DNA from: Photobacterium atrarenae
GTDB lineage: Bacteria; Pseudomonadota; Gammaproteobacteria; Enterobacterales; Vibrionaceae
Reading direction: 5' to 3'
NCBI RefSeq assembly: GCF_024380015.1
Contig: NZ_CP101508.1
Coordinates: 2,108,902-2,172,901, forward strand
DNA: 64,000 nt
Positions 8,244-17,522 of this stretch are shown in pieces. Numbering within the stretch: the stretch's first letter is position 1; every line of letters begins with the position of its first letter. Under the pieces are notes generated by a model, which ran no database searches, had not been told where the DNA came from, and saw only the letters and a program-made list of their open reading frames with translations. The position numbers and the translations under genes are program-made.

Positions 8244-8503
8244 CAAGAAAATTCAACTGATTAATCCAAGTGTTTGTTTTACAGCCAAAGCTAGCCGGAA
8301 CGATTGTTTTTTGACTCAATCACTCAAACCAAACGATACTTCCTAGGTTTGAAGCGCTGTTAAAGGGAGGTTCACTTTTCAGGCGTCATGAAAAAGCTGA
8401 GTTATGCTCACCCCGGATTGCTAGCAAACACCTAAAATAACCCACTATCGCCAAGTTCAGCCTTCATCAAGGCGAAATACGCGACTTATTCAATTGATGC
8501 CAG
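8244..8503. other. Intergenic region between tRNA promoter and eda terminator
   Basis: No open reading frame with a credible ribosome-binding site and no strong repeat was seen here. It may hold upstream activating sequence for the tRNA promoter. Confidence 0.5.
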
Positions 8504-8528
8504 AAAATACGCCGCGTAGTGCGGCGTA
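8504..8528 (-). terminator. Rho-independent terminator after eda
   Basis: A perfect 8-bp stem TACGCCGC / GCGGCGTA has a 5-base loop. On the minus strand it is followed by TTTTCTGG. It lies 18 bases past the eda stop codon. Confidence 0.8.
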
Positions 8529-8545
8529 CAATAGCAGATCTTTTG

Positions 8546-9178
8546 TCAGCCCTGTGTCCAGTCTACGGCCTCACGCACTAAGCGCCCAACCTCATCCCAT
8601 TGCCCGTTTTCAATGAGTGTCGGGGCGACCATCCAGGTTCCGCCGCAACAGGCCACCCGATCAAGCGCCAGATAATCCCGGACATTGGTTTTGCTGATCC
8701 CGCCGGTTGGCATCAGCGATATATCCACATAAGGTGCGAGCAATGCTTTGACCATCGCCACCCCACCCGAAGCCTCCGCCGGGAAGAATTTGAGGAAAGT
8801 CAGCCCTAACGCCAAAGCCTGTTCAATCTGGCTGGGATTATTCACCCCAGGGATCACGGGGATACTCTGCGCCTGACAATAACGCACGGTGTCCGGATTC
8901 AGGCCCGGCGCCACGACAAATTCTGCTCCGGCCGCTTTAGCTCGATCCACTTGCTCTGCCGTCAGGACAGTCCCTGCGCCAATACACATTTCAGGGTACG
9001 CCTCACGCATTTGCTGAATCGCTTCCGCAGCGGCCTCGGTGCGAAACGTGACTTCCGCAACCGGCAGCCCATTGTCAACCAGGGTTTTCGCCAAGGGAAC
9101 AGCCTGCTCAACGGCATTGATTTGAATCACAGGGATCACTTTAAAAGATGACAATTGCTCAATCAGGGCTTGAGACAT
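8546..9178 (-). CDS. eda: KHG/KDPG aldolase
   Basis: 210-residue class I aldolase that cleaves 2-keto-3-deoxy-6-phosphogluconate to pyruvate and glyceraldehyde 3-phosphate (Entner-Doudoroff and uronate pathways). The Schiff-base Lys130 lies in FLKFFPAE and Glu42 in AEVTFRT; GAGTVL and the late GGISKTN phosphate-binding loop are present. Length is typical. Start choice lies between this ATG and a GTG two codons upstream; both share the AAGGAG ribosome-binding site. It lies 14 bases downstream of kdgK on the same strand, so the pair phosphorylates and then splits 2-keto-3-deoxygluconate. Confidence 0.95.
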   Translation of the reverse strand: MSQALIEQLSSFKVIPVIQINAVEQAVPLAKTLVDNGLPVAEVTFRTEAAAEAIQQMREAYPEMCIGAGTVLTAEQVDRAKAAGAEFVVAPGLNPDTVRYCQAQSIPVIPGVNNPSQIEQALALGLTFLKFFPAEASGGVAMVKALLAPYVDISLMPTGGISKTNVRDYLALDRVACCGGTWMVAPTLIENGQWDEVGRLVREAVDWTQG

Positions 9179-9192
9179 GAACACGCTTCTCC

Positions 9193-10113
9193 TTATATAA
9201 TGTCTTCCATCGCCTCCAGCGGAATAATGGCTCCCGGATGCTGAATCACGATGGCGGCCAGTTCATGGCCTAGCTCAGCCGCCATTGTAGCGCTTCCACC
9301 ACTCAATCGGCCAGCAAGATATCCGGCAGCAAAGGCATCACCTGCCGCACTAGGATCCCTCATGGTTTCAAACACTTTCACCGCGACTTCGCTGATTACC
9401 GGACATCCCGAGCCTACCTCAGTGCAGACCAGGCACGGCCGGTGACCGCGAGTCACCACCACTTCGTCGCAGCCAAAAGCCGAATAGCGGTCAAGCACAT
9501 CACAATCGCCCCAAATCAACTGCTCATCCGCTTCACTGACAATCACAAGATCAGCATAAGGCAATGCTTGCCGGTACCAATATTGTGCTTGCTTGGCCGT
9601 CCACAGCTGTGGCCGGAAATTGTTATCAAAGACCACCTGCCCACCATTGGCCTTCACTTGCTCCAGTAATGTCACCAATACGGCTTTGGCCTCTTCAGCC
9701 AGAATGGCCAGGCTGACACCGCTGACAAACAGGATATCCAGCTGTCGACTCTGAATCGCTGCTTCTAAAGGGCTGATGGCAGTAGCAAAGTAGAACTTGG
9801 CCGCACTGTCATTACGCCAGTAATGATAATGACGCGTCCCATTTGGTTCGGTTTCCACCAGATATAATCCTGGGAGTTTATGCTCCAGCCTACGAACCAT
9901 TGCCGTGTCAATGTGCTCTTCCTGCCATGCTGAGAGCATATCGGCGCTGATATGATCAGTCCCCAAAGCCGTGGCGTAGCTGACAAACAGTTGACGCGAG
10001 CGGCCCAAGCGCGCCAGATACAGGGCGGTGTTAAATGTATCGCCACCAAAGGTTCGACGTAACGGCTGCCCGCTGAGCTCGACCATACACTCACCAAAAA
10101 ATGCAATTTTCAC
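9193..10113 (-). CDS. kdgK: 2-dehydro-3-deoxygluconokinase (PfkB family)
   Basis: 306-residue PfkB-family sugar kinase. The N-terminal GGDTFNTALYLARLG is the family signature 1 and DPSAAGDAFAAGYLAG is signature 2, containing the catalytic Asp; the usual GAGD reads AAGD here. It converts 2-keto-3-deoxygluconate to the 6-phosphate, the substrate of the downstream Eda. The two-gene kdgK-eda unit feeds products of pectin, alginate or uronate breakdown into central metabolism. No transporter or lyase genes are adjacent, so the sugar source is not visible in this window. Confidence 0.92.
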   Translation of the reverse strand: MKIAFFGECMVELSGQPLRRTFGGDTFNTALYLARLGRSRQLFVSYATALGTDHISADMLSAWQEEHIDTAMVRRLEHKLPGLYLVETEPNGTRHYHYWRNDSAAKFYFATAISPLEAAIQSRQLDILFVSGVSLAILAEEAKAVLVTLLEQVKANGGQVVFDNNFRPQLWTAKQAQYWYRQALPYADLVIVSEADEQLIWGDCDVLDRYSAFGCDEVVVTRGHRPCLVCTEVGSGCPVISEVAVKVFETMRDPSAAGDAFAAGYLAGRLSGGSATMAAELGHELAAIVIQHPGAIIPLEAMEDII

Positions 10114-10490
10114 ACGGCTTCCCTATTCCAAAATCAGCTCTAAATAAAAGCGTAATCCATCATTCGTGGCGCGGTTTACCACAAAACCCTGCAATTTCAT
10201 GAGTTTCAGCAATAAATTCCAAACATAAATCGAGAAGGGCTATCAAGTTCTGAACGGTGTTTTTATCTGTTTTCTAAGACAAGATGCGCAACTTTGAGAG
10301 GCGACTGCCGCCGCGACTCCCCTCTTCCTCGCCCTATAGCCGGGATTAAACGGCGCTCAGGAGATTACAGTCACGTCAAGAAACGGTATGATTCAGCCCC
10401 TAGAGATACAGATAAGACGTGCCACAGCGGAAAAATACTGCATAAAAACGAGCACGCAATTGATTTTAATTGGCCCTAAAGGAGAAAAGT
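10114..10490. other. Intergenic region between kdgK and a small membrane protein gene
   Basis: 377 bases between divergent genes. A short inverted repeat GGTTT / AAACC near 10171-10187 upstream of kdgK could be an operator but is too short to assign. No RNA gene or long repeat was recognised. Confidence 0.4.
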
Positions 10491-10691
10491 ATGGTTTTCA
10501 TGGATTTCGTCAATGCGTTCCTGTTTAGCCTGGGCGTATTACTGACCGGCTTGGCGGGCGGTTTTCTGTTTAGCCTGGTCACTCTCAAAGCCCAAGACGT
10601 TGAGTGTTTGGTTGAAAAGAGAATTGAGTTAGGGATGTTCGCCGGCGCCTGTTCTGTATTTACCGGCCTGATCGTCTACACCTTGACTTGA
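10491..10691 (+). CDS. Small two-helix membrane protein
   Basis: 66-residue hydrophobic protein with two predicted membrane segments (about residues 8-28 and 43-65) joined by a short charged loop (LKAQDVECLVEKRIE). AAGGAG lies 7 bases before the chosen ATG; an earlier in-frame ATG lacks a ribosome-binding site. No family was recognised. It stands alone between kdgK and a convergent receiver-TPR gene. The good ribosome-binding site and clear hydrophobic pattern argue that it is real. Confidence 0.65.
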   Translation: MVFMDFVNAFLFSLGVLLTGLAGGFLFSLVTLKAQDVECLVEKRIELGMFAGACSVFTGLIVYTLT

Positions 10692-10714
10692 GATATAGCG
10701 CAGCGCATGCAGAC

Positions 10715-10744
10715 GAAGAGCGGGTGAACCATTCACCCGTCTTC
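10715..10744. terminator. Hairpin between convergent genes
   Basis: GAAGAGCGGGTGA (10715-10727) pairs with TCACCCGTCTTC (10733-10744), with one bulge and a 5-base loop. It sits between the convergent small membrane protein and receiver-TPR genes and overlaps the end of the latter. No T-run. Confidence 0.45.
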
Positions 10745-12404
10745 AAGCAATGGATGCTCTCGGCATATTTCCGACTCGCTGCATGGCAACCCGGTAAAGT
10801 TCATCGGCCTTTTTGACCTCTTCAGCCGTTGGCCGGGTATCATTCTGCAACACCCAATGGCACGAGTAAATCACAGCTTCAACCTCTTTCGACGTTAGAA
10901 AAGATGGTGTGGCCAATGCTGTCAACTCAAGGATTAAAAAACACAACCGGTAATGAAACGGTACCATATGAAACGCTCGGTAGGCGTCTTCAATGGCTTC
11001 AATCGCCTGATTGTTTTTCCGCTTTTCAAACGCCTGCTCAACCAGTTTATTACCTCGGGTCAGCCGCTGGTTAATTTCTGCATGGCACGCTTCCAGCAAT
11101 TTTACCTGGCTTTGGATCAGGGCATCATCATCACTTAAAGCACACAAATTTCGAGCCAGTTGCATGGTTTTCTCGTACTTGTCCGGCATTCCGCAGAAGC
11201 CATAAAGCCTGGCGATATTCAGCACTGTATAATAGTCCGTCAGTGGCTTATCCAACGAATTCACTTTATTAACAATGGTAAAACAGTTCTCGATATCTCC
11301 ATGCAAACAGGCAAAAATCGCCACCCCCGCCAACGCGCTGATTTCACTCTCTAAGCGCTCTTCCTCTGACTCCCCAACGATACGCTGCTCATTGATATTA
11401 TGGCGGGCTTCTTTCACCAGCTCAGTGTGTTCTGCAACATTCTCGGTATAAAGACTTGCCAGCATCAGTGACACCGATATATTTAAATCCACCCCATGGC
11501 TATAGCGACTGGTTCCCGCCACTTTCGAAATATAACGCTGATAACCAATCGCCGCTTTTTTATGCTGCTGAAGTGATGCATACAAATTTGCAATAATTAA
11601 CTCACGTAACGGGTTGGCTGAGTTCACCTTGTGCAAAATATTAAACTGCTCCAGGGCTTCAGGGACACGGTCGGAAACCATCAGACAACCAGCCAGATGT
11701 TTTCGGGCTAAGGGTTGCTTGGGATATTTATCCAAAATTTCCTGAAATACGGCCTCAGCTTCTTTTAACTGCCCCAACTCTTTTAATGCCTGACCATAAC
11801 CCACCCTCGGCCAAAGGTGGTCGGTATGCTGACAGGCTTCTTCATAAAACCTTTTCGCTTCCATATGTCTTTCTGAGCGTAATAAGCAATCACCATGTAT
11901 TCGGTCAATATATCCGCCGTAGTCGGGATAACTTAGCTTATATCGTTTGCAAAGCCCGATCGCTGTCTGATACTCCTTATTATCGACGGCTAACAGAAGC
12001 GGATAGATGGCAGACTTCCTTTCAGCAACTCTTTCTATACGTTCAAAAAATGTAGATGCAGAAAAAGGCTTCACTAAGTAATCATCCGGCTCGAGCTCAA
12101 TAAAATGGGAAACAACTTGCTGGGTATTGTCTCCGGTCACACAAATAAACACGCCATCGCTTGGTAATAGCTGGCGACGTTTGGCCTCGTCAAAAATCAG
12201 ACCGCCGTCAATATTGTGACGCATATTGTAATCACATATCACGACATCATAACTATGTGACGCAAGCACGCGGATCGCCTTTTGACTATCCGTTGTACTA
12301 TCAATATAGTCATTCGTAACACCATAGCTGTTCAGCATTGAACGCATCAAAGTAATCGCGGTATTACTGTCATCAATCAATAAAAACTTCTTCCCTTTAA
12401 GCAC
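10743..12404 (-). CDS. Response-regulator receiver protein with TPR repeats
   Basis: 553-residue protein. Residues 1-130 form a receiver domain: the acidic pair in FLLIDDSN, phospho-acceptor Asp58 in VVICDYNM, the switch Thr in CVTGDN and Lys in YLVKPF are all present. The rest is helical with several tetratricopeptide-like units (about residues 130-400). There is no DNA-binding or enzymatic output domain, so it probably acts through protein contacts. I chose a GTG start because GGGAGG lies 6 bases upstream; a longer reading from a TTG has no ribosome-binding site. No histidine kinase gene is adjacent, so its partner is unknown. Confidence 0.85.
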   Translation of the reverse strand: MLKGKKFLLIDDSNTAITLMRSMLNSYGVTNDYIDSTTDSQKAIRVLASHSYDVVICDYNMRHNIDGGLIFDEAKRRQLLPSDGVFICVTGDNTQQVVSHFIELEPDDYLVKPFSASTFFERIERVAERKSAIYPLLLAVDNKEYQTAIGLCKRYKLSYPDYGGYIDRIHGDCLLRSERHMEAKRFYEEACQHTDHLWPRVGYGQALKELGQLKEAEAVFQEILDKYPKQPLARKHLAGCLMVSDRVPEALEQFNILHKVNSANPLRELIIANLYASLQQHKKAAIGYQRYISKVAGTSRYSHGVDLNISVSLMLASLYTENVAEHTELVKEARHNINEQRIVGESEEERLESEISALAGVAIFACLHGDIENCFTIVNKVNSLDKPLTDYYTVLNIARLYGFCGMPDKYEKTMQLARNLCALSDDDALIQSQVKLLEACHAEINQRLTRGNKLVEQAFEKRKNNQAIEAIEDAYRAFHMVPFHYRLCFLILELTALATPSFLTSKEVEAVIYSCHWVLQNDTRPTAEEVKKADELYRVAMQRVGNMPRASIA

Positions 12405-12570
12405 TGAAAGCCTCCCTAGCCAGCCATGCTGTTTATCATTATGAATCGATGACACCAGACTCAATGATAATACTCATAATAAAGACCTTATGAGGGTGAT
12501 ATTTAAGTATTTTCCTTACTCTTTTCTATAGCACCCTTTTCATTGTAGGAAAACAATACGCTTGGTGCAT

Positions 12571-12610
12571 ATAAAAAAATATTCTTTATTCACGGCTGAT
12601 AAAGAATATT
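12571..12610 (-). terminator. Rho-independent terminator after nrfF
   Basis: A perfect 12-bp AT-rich stem, AATATTCTTTAT / ATAAAGAATATT (12578-12589 and 12599-12610), has a 9-base loop. On the minus strand it runs into seven T residues. It lies about 70 bases past the nrfF stop. Confidence 0.8.
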
Positions 12611-12679
12611 AGTCTATATTCAAAGATGGTATTTCTGGCGCGATTTAATATTATTTATATCATTAAATGTGGCCTGGAC

Positions 12680-13150
12680 TCACCGTGGACGCTGACGATA
12701 AATTGAAAGATAAGCCAGGCTGCCAAACAGCAGCAGCAAGATACACGGCGCTCCCCATAACAGATAAGTGCCAGGCGATAGTTTCGGCTTATACCAAGCG
12801 AAATCACCAAAACGGCTGGTCATATATTGGATCACCTGTTGATCGGTCTGGCCCTGATCAACCATTTGATAGACCTTCAGCCGTAACTCCTTTGCCACCG
12901 GCGAATTTGACTCCAGCAGATTCTGGTTCTGGCATTGCGGACAGCGTAGCTGCTTGGCTAATGCCAGCGCTCTTTGTTGTGCAGCCGAAGTACGAAATGC
13001 GTACGTCTCCACGGATGCCACCAGCTCAGTCTCCGCCGCGATAAAAACTTCGGCGCTTTGCTGAGCCTGACTCATGACCGGCCATACCCAACAGGCCAAT
13101 AGTATCAGGCAAATGGCACACTTCATCGGATATACACTTGGGTAAGACAT
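12680..13150 (-). CDS. nrfF: Haem lyase subunit NrfF (CcmH family)
   Basis: 156-residue CcmH/NrfF-family protein. After a signal-anchor (residues 9-29), the conserved motif RCPQCQNQNLLESNSP near residues 69-84 holds the redox cysteine pair that handles apocytochrome haem-binding sites. A membrane segment follows at about 128-148. With NrfE it forms the dedicated lyase attaching the special CWSCK-bound haem of NrfA. GGGAGG lies 6 bases before the ATG. It is the last gene of the operon, 2 bases after the thioredoxin-like gene. Confidence 0.92.
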   Translation of the reverse strand: MSYPSVYPMKCAICLILLACWVWPVMSQAQQSAEVFIAAETELVASVETYAFRTSAAQQRALALAKQLRCPQCQNQNLLESNSPVAKELRLKVYQMVDQGQTDQQVIQYMTSRFGDFAWYKPKLSPGTYLLWGAPCILLLLFGSLAYLSIYRQRPR

Positions 13151-13152
13151 AC

Positions 13153-13701
13153 TTAACCTCCCTGTTCTCCCACACGTTCCTGCGACGCCCGCAGGCGTTT
13201 TATCCTGGGTTCAAACTGCTGCTGCCACACGGCTGAATTCAGTGCGCCGTGATGGCGATAGCGGATCATGCCGCGATGATCGACCAGATACGTCTCCGGG
13301 GTCCCGTAAACGCCCAGATCCAGTGCCAGGCTGCCCTGCTGGTCAAAAATCACTTGCTGATAAGGGTTACCCGACAGGGTTAACATGCGCACTGCACTGT
13401 CACGTTGATCCCGGTAATTCAGCCCAATAATCGGCAATGTTTGCTGTGCTGCGACATCCATTAAGAAGCCATGCTCCTGCCGACAAACACGACACCAGGA
13501 AGCCCAGACATTGAGGATATAAACTTGAGGCGGTAACGATGCCGGGGTTAGTTTTTCCGGCTGCAGCAGGCTAGAAAGCCGAAACGCGGGGAATGGCTGC
13601 TCGCGATCAGGCGCTTCAGGTACCTGAACCTGCATGGCCAGCAGCAGGGCTGCACCAAAACAACTGACCAGGAGCAGAGGTACTAATCGAGACAGTTTCA
13701 T
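13153..13701 (-). CDS. Thioredoxin-like protein of the nrf operon (DsbE/CcmG type)
   Basis: 182-residue membrane-anchored thioredoxin. An N-terminal hydrophobic segment (residues 7-23) is followed by a periplasmic domain with the active site WASWCRVCRQE (Cys-x2-Cys near residues 72-75) and the cis-Pro loop YGTPETYLVD. Homologues (DsbE/CcmG) reduce the haem-binding cysteines of apocytochromes. Its place between nrfE and nrfF, overlapping nrfE by 4 bases, implies service to NrfA maturation. Confidence 0.9.
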   Translation of the reverse strand: MKLSRLVPLLLVSCFGAALLLAMQVQVPEAPDREQPFPAFRLSSLLQPEKLTPASLPPQVYILNVWASWCRVCRQEHGFLMDVAAQQTLPIIGLNYRDQRDSAVRMLTLSGNPYQQVIFDQQGSLALDLGVYGTPETYLVDHRGMIRYRHHGALNSAVWQQQFEPRIKRLRASQERVGEQGG

Positions 13702-15695
13702 GGCCCCTCCACTCTCTCGCCCAATACTGACCGGAGGCGCCCGGTATTCCCCCCCGTAACATACCGCCCGGATTTAACCTGTGAAGCAATGAGGGTACGG
13801 GTAAAATGCCCCACCACCGCAATTGAACCGCCAATCATCATCAGAATCCCGCCAAACCACAACCAGCGCACATACGGCTTATACTGAATGCGCACCGCAT
13901 AATCATGCCGGTCCAACTTTTCTGACAGCGTAATGTACAAATCGCCATGCCAGTATCCCTGAATACCAGGCTCGCTCATGGTCATGGTCCGCACCGTATA
14001 ATGGCGCCGTTCGGGATACATCACAGTCAGGGGCTGACCGTCCCGTTCAACCGAGATACGGGCGCGTGCTGCAGTATAGTTCGGCCCAATCCGTAGTTCT
14101 GTGTTCTGGTAAGTAAACTGATACGCGCCCAGCCTGGCGACATCTCCCGGTCCCATTTTATGGCTGGTTTCAATACTGTAATGGCTGACTAATGTAGCGC
14201 CAATGACGGCTACCGAAACACCGAGATGCGCTAGCACCATCGCCCACGTCCGATCGACAGACCGCTTCACCGACTGCCGGTTTGCTTGCATGCAATGGGC
14301 TTCAATGGCCGTGAAGGCAATCCATAAGGCAAAGGTGAGCGCCAGCCACACGTTCAGGTTGATCCCCTGCTCAAACCAGACCGATAAAATCCCCCCCAAA
14401 ACCACAGCAAGCGATAAGGGGGCCAGTCCCCGTATCATCAAGCTAAGTCCCGATTTCTGGTATATCAGCACGCCCAGGCCCATTAGGGCAAACAGTAGAA
14501 AGCTCAGCGGAACGAAGATCTGGTTAAAGTAAGGGGCGCCGACCGATATTTTGCCCCACCCCAGTGCCTGGAACACCAGGGGATAGAAGGTACCCAGCAG
14601 AATCGTCAACGTGATAACCGCCAGCAAGCTATTTCCCCCCATGAATAAAGCAGGCTGAGATAGGAATCCGAACCGGCGGGCAGACAATGGTGTTATATTT
14701 TTCACAGCAAACAACAGCAGGGCCACCAACAAGATAGCCCCGAGCAGTCCCAGCAGAGCCAGGCCACGCGTCGGGTCGACGGCAAAAGCGTGGACCGAGG
14801 TCAGTACTCCTGAGCGAACAATAAAGGTACCGAGCAAACTCAGGGAAAACGTAAAGATAGCCAGCAGCAGGGACCAGTTGGTGAGCGCCTGCCGGCGCTC
14901 TGTGATGATCAGAGAGTGCATTAACGCCGTACCCGTCAGCCAGGGCATGAATGACGCGTTTTCGACCGGGTCCCAGAACCACCAGCCGCCCCACCCCAGC
15001 TCGTAATAGGCCCACCATGATCCCAGCACAATCCCACCGGTCAGAAACGCCCAGGCAGCGGCAGTCCAAGGCCTGGCCCATCCGGCCCAGGGAGCCGTGC
15101 CAGGCTTGGTCAGCAAGGCTGCAATCGCATATGCAAAACTAACAGCAAAGCCGACATAACCGAGATACAGCATCGGCGGATGAAAAATCAACCCGACATC
15201 CTGCAGCATCGGATTCAGATCCCGTCCTTCCAGTGGAACACTCTCCAGGCGCAGGAACGGATTCGACAGCACCAATAAGTAAACGCTGAACAACGCCACC
15301 AATTGGGCCAGGATCACCAGAACTTTGGCGCTGAACACTTCATCTCGCCCCCGACTGCACCGCGCAACCACCGCAGCCCAGCCAGCCAATGCCAGCACCC
15401 AGAACAGGAACGAGCCTTCATGCCCACCCCAAACTGCGGCAACTTTAAAATACCAGGGCAACTGGCTGTTTGAGTGTTGGGCAATATAAGCGACCGAGAA
15501 GTCATCGAGCGCAAAGCTCACAGCCAGCAGAACGATGGCCAGCAGCGTAAACCCGAAAGCCCCGTAGCTCAACGGCCAGGCCAGCCCGATGAGCTGGGTC
15601 TCTCTTTTGACAATTCCCCACCAGGGCACCACGCCGCCCAGCAAAGCAAAGCTAAAGCCCAGCAATAGCGCGTAATGTCCGATCTCCGGCAACAT
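13698..15695 (-). CDS. nrfE: Haem lyase subunit NrfE (CcmF family)
   Basis: 665-residue polytopic membrane protein of the CcmF/NrfE family. It carries the tryptophan-rich haem-handling motif WGGWWFWDPVENASF near residues 225-245 and the upstream block WGGHEGSFLFW. Multiple membrane segments and a long periplasmic domain near the C-terminus match the family. It attaches haem to the unusual CxxCK site of NrfA. Its stop overlaps the thioredoxin gene. A 180-base gap with a strong hairpin separates it from nrfD. Confidence 0.94.
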   Translation of the reverse strand: MLPEIGHYALLLGFSFALLGGVVPWWGIVKRETQLIGLAWPLSYGAFGFTLLAIVLLAVSFALDDFSVAYIAQHSNSQLPWYFKVAAVWGGHEGSFLFWVLALAGWAAVVARCSRGRDEVFSAKVLVILAQLVALFSVYLLVLSNPFLRLESVPLEGRDLNPMLQDVGLIFHPPMLYLGYVGFAVSFAYAIAALLTKPGTAPWAGWARPWTAAAWAFLTGGIVLGSWWAYYELGWGGWWFWDPVENASFMPWLTGTALMHSLIITERRQALTNWSLLLAIFTFSLSLLGTFIVRSGVLTSVHAFAVDPTRGLALLGLLGAILLVALLLFAVKNITPLSARRFGFLSQPALFMGGNSLLAVITLTILLGTFYPLVFQALGWGKISVGAPYFNQIFVPLSFLLFALMGLGVLIYQKSGLSLMIRGLAPLSLAVVLGGILSVWFEQGINLNVWLALTFALWIAFTAIEAHCMQANRQSVKRSVDRTWAMVLAHLGVSVAVIGATLVSHYSIETSHKMGPGDVARLGAYQFTYQNTELRIGPNYTAARARISVERDGQPLTVMYPERRHYTVRTMTMSEPGIQGYWHGDLYITLSEKLDRHDYAVRIQYKPYVRWLWFGGILMMIGGSIAVVGHFTRTLIASQVKSGRYVTGGNTGRLRSVLGERVEGP

Positions 15696-15813
15696 ATCTG
15701 TTCCTTTCTGTGTTGTCTGTCGTTATCTTGCTGTACCCAGAGTTGTTCGGCATTGCCATTGATCAAGACTCATCGTAATGAGCGCCAGTTTTCTTGGTAC
15801 TTGAGTTGAAATA

Positions 15814-15850
15814 GACCCCATCGCCACACGGAGCGGATGGCGATGGGGTC
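15814..15850 (-). terminator. Strong hairpin between nrfD and nrfE
   Basis: Perfect 12-bp arms GACCCCATCGCC (15814-15825) and GGCGATGGGGTC (15839-15850) enclose a 13-base loop, 26 bases past the nrfD stop. On the minus strand only a short TATTT follows, so partial termination or mRNA stabilisation is more likely than full termination. Confidence 0.7.
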
Positions 15851-15875
15851 AGGAGGGGCCGAGATCAAGCCCGAA

Positions 15876-16832
15876 CTAGATCGTGGTCATTTGACCGGCA
15901 TAGAGGATAAAGGTCCTTAGCATCAGTACCCCAATCAGGCTCAGCGAAGTCACCAGCATGATAAATGCCTTATTGTGACGAACCGCCTCCGATGATACTG
16001 CATTCAGGCTGAGCGGGAGCAACATCCCGGCACCAATCACCCCGTACCAAAACCAGGAGGCCCAGAATCCACCGCCAATGGCCGCCATTGCAGCAACCTG
16101 GCTCTGACCACCGTCAAAATAGAGGCCGATAAAGAAGGCGAACAAAACAAACAGTTCAAACAGCACCACCGGTCGCTCGATCCGGTGAACCCATCGCACA
16201 CTGGCGCTATGGGCAGACTCTTTAAAGACGAGAACGCCAAACAACAAGCATGCTGCGGCCCCGGACGACAAGCTGGAGAACAAAAACAGCAGCGGCAGTA
16301 CCGGGTTGTTCAGCAACGGAAACGTCTGTAAGGCCGAGAGCAGAAAACCTGTGTAGGCTGCCAGCAGCAACGCCAACAATCCCAGTAAGCGATCCAGCCC
16401 CACTTCATACCCTTCCAGCCATCGCAACAGCTTGTCGACCACCGGCAGCCTGCTGCCGAGCAGCCGCACCAGCTCGGTCCGGAACATCACCGCAATCCAG
16501 GCGAACAACACCGCCATGTAGATCTGAAATAACATGACCCCCATCGACATCACCGAGGTCGGATTGTAAAAGATCATGATCTTCCAAAAAGACAACGGCT
16601 TGGTGAGGTGGAAAATCAGGATCAGCAAGCCGGCGATAATTCCGAGCGGTGCCAATACAGCGGTTGCCCGGATGATCCCATTCATACTGGGATGCCCCTG
16701 GATCACATTACGTTTGAGATAGATGGCGATCATCACCGCCCCGGCCGACATACCTGCCAGGAACAGGTAGACCGCGATAATCCAGTCCCAAACGAGCGCA
16801 TCAAAATAAAAGGCATCAGTGAAAGTAGTCAT
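15876..16832 (-). CDS. nrfD: Membrane quinol-oxidising subunit NrfD
   Basis: 318-residue polytopic membrane protein of the NrfD/PsrC family, with about eight predicted membrane helices. It opens with a short periplasmic segment and the typical WDWIIAVYLFLAGMSAGA helix. With NrfC it passes electrons from menaquinol toward NrfB and NrfA. Its start overlaps the end of nrfC by 4 bases (ATGA). It is the last gene before the intergenic hairpin that divides the nrf operon. Confidence 0.93.
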   Translation of the reverse strand: MTTFTDAFYFDALVWDWIIAVYLFLAGMSAGAVMIAIYLKRNVIQGHPSMNGIIRATAVLAPLGIIAGLLILIFHLTKPLSFWKIMIFYNPTSVMSMGVMLFQIYMAVLFAWIAVMFRTELVRLLGSRLPVVDKLLRWLEGYEVGLDRLLGLLALLLAAYTGFLLSALQTFPLLNNPVLPLLFLFSSLSSGAAACLLFGVLVFKESAHSASVRWVHRIERPVVLFELFVLFAFFIGLYFDGGQSQVAAMAAIGGGFWASWFWYGVIGAGMLLPLSLNAVSSEAVRHNKAFIMLVTSLSLIGVLMLRTFILYAGQMTTI

Positions 16833-17518
16833 CCTTTTATCTCCCCTTTGTCATGTGGCACCTTGTACAACTTCGGCTGAGTACCCAGTTCAACCTTGGC
16901 CCGATACACCGTCTTTTGCTCCAGCAGCCTGGAGATCTCACTGTCGGGATCATTTAAATCACCAAAGGTCAGCGCCTTGGTCGGGCACGACTCAACACAT
17001 GCAGGTTGCTTTCCGGCTTTCAAATTGGTCTTCCGGCAAAAATCACACTTGTCTGCTGATTTTGTCTCCGGATTAAAAAAGCGCACCTGGTAGGGGCAGG
17101 CGGCCAGACAGTAACCGCAGCCGACACATTTAAAGTTATCGACATCAACGATCCCCGTTTCCGGGTCTTTAAACGCGGCACCGGTCGGACACACATAAAC
17201 ACAAGGCGCGTTATCGCAATGCTGACAGGAAATCCGGGTAAATTGGTAGTCTGCCTCGGGATATTCTCCCTGCGGCCCGCTTCTGACGATTTGCAGGCGG
17301 GATACTCCCTCAGGAACCTGGTTAACTTCGCGACAGGCATCAGTACACGCAGTGCACCCGATACACAAAGTTTCATCATGGACCATACCATAGCGTTTCG
17401 GTCCGACTTCCATGGTAGCCGCCAGTGACTGACGGCCAAGCAGGCTGCTACTGCTGACGCCGGTAGTAAATATCACCGCGCCGGCACCGGCCAGGAAATT
17501 TCTTCTCGAACATGTCAT
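16829..17518 (-). CDS. nrfC: Fe-S electron transfer subunit NrfC
   Basis: 229-residue periplasmic ferredoxin. The N-terminus MTCSRRNFLAGAGAVIF is a twin-arginine signal. Four cysteine clusters follow (CIGCTACTDAC, CQHCDNAPCVYVC, CVGCGYCLAAC, and CDFC with a later CVESC), enough for four [4Fe-4S] centres. It bridges NrfD and NrfB. I chose the ATG with AGGAGG 7 bases upstream; a longer in-frame reading runs into nrfB and would bury the Tat signal. It lies 4 bases after nrfB. Confidence 0.95.
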   Translation of the reverse strand: MTCSRRNFLAGAGAVIFTTGVSSSSLLGRQSLAATMEVGPKRYGMVHDETLCIGCTACTDACREVNQVPEGVSRLQIVRSGPQGEYPEADYQFTRISCQHCDNAPCVYVCPTGAAFKDPETGIVDVDNFKCVGCGYCLAACPYQVRFFNPETKSADKCDFCRKTNLKAGKQPACVESCPTKALTFGDLNDPDSEISRLLEQKTVYRAKVELGTQPKLYKVPHDKGEIKG

Positions 17519-17522
17519 ACCA

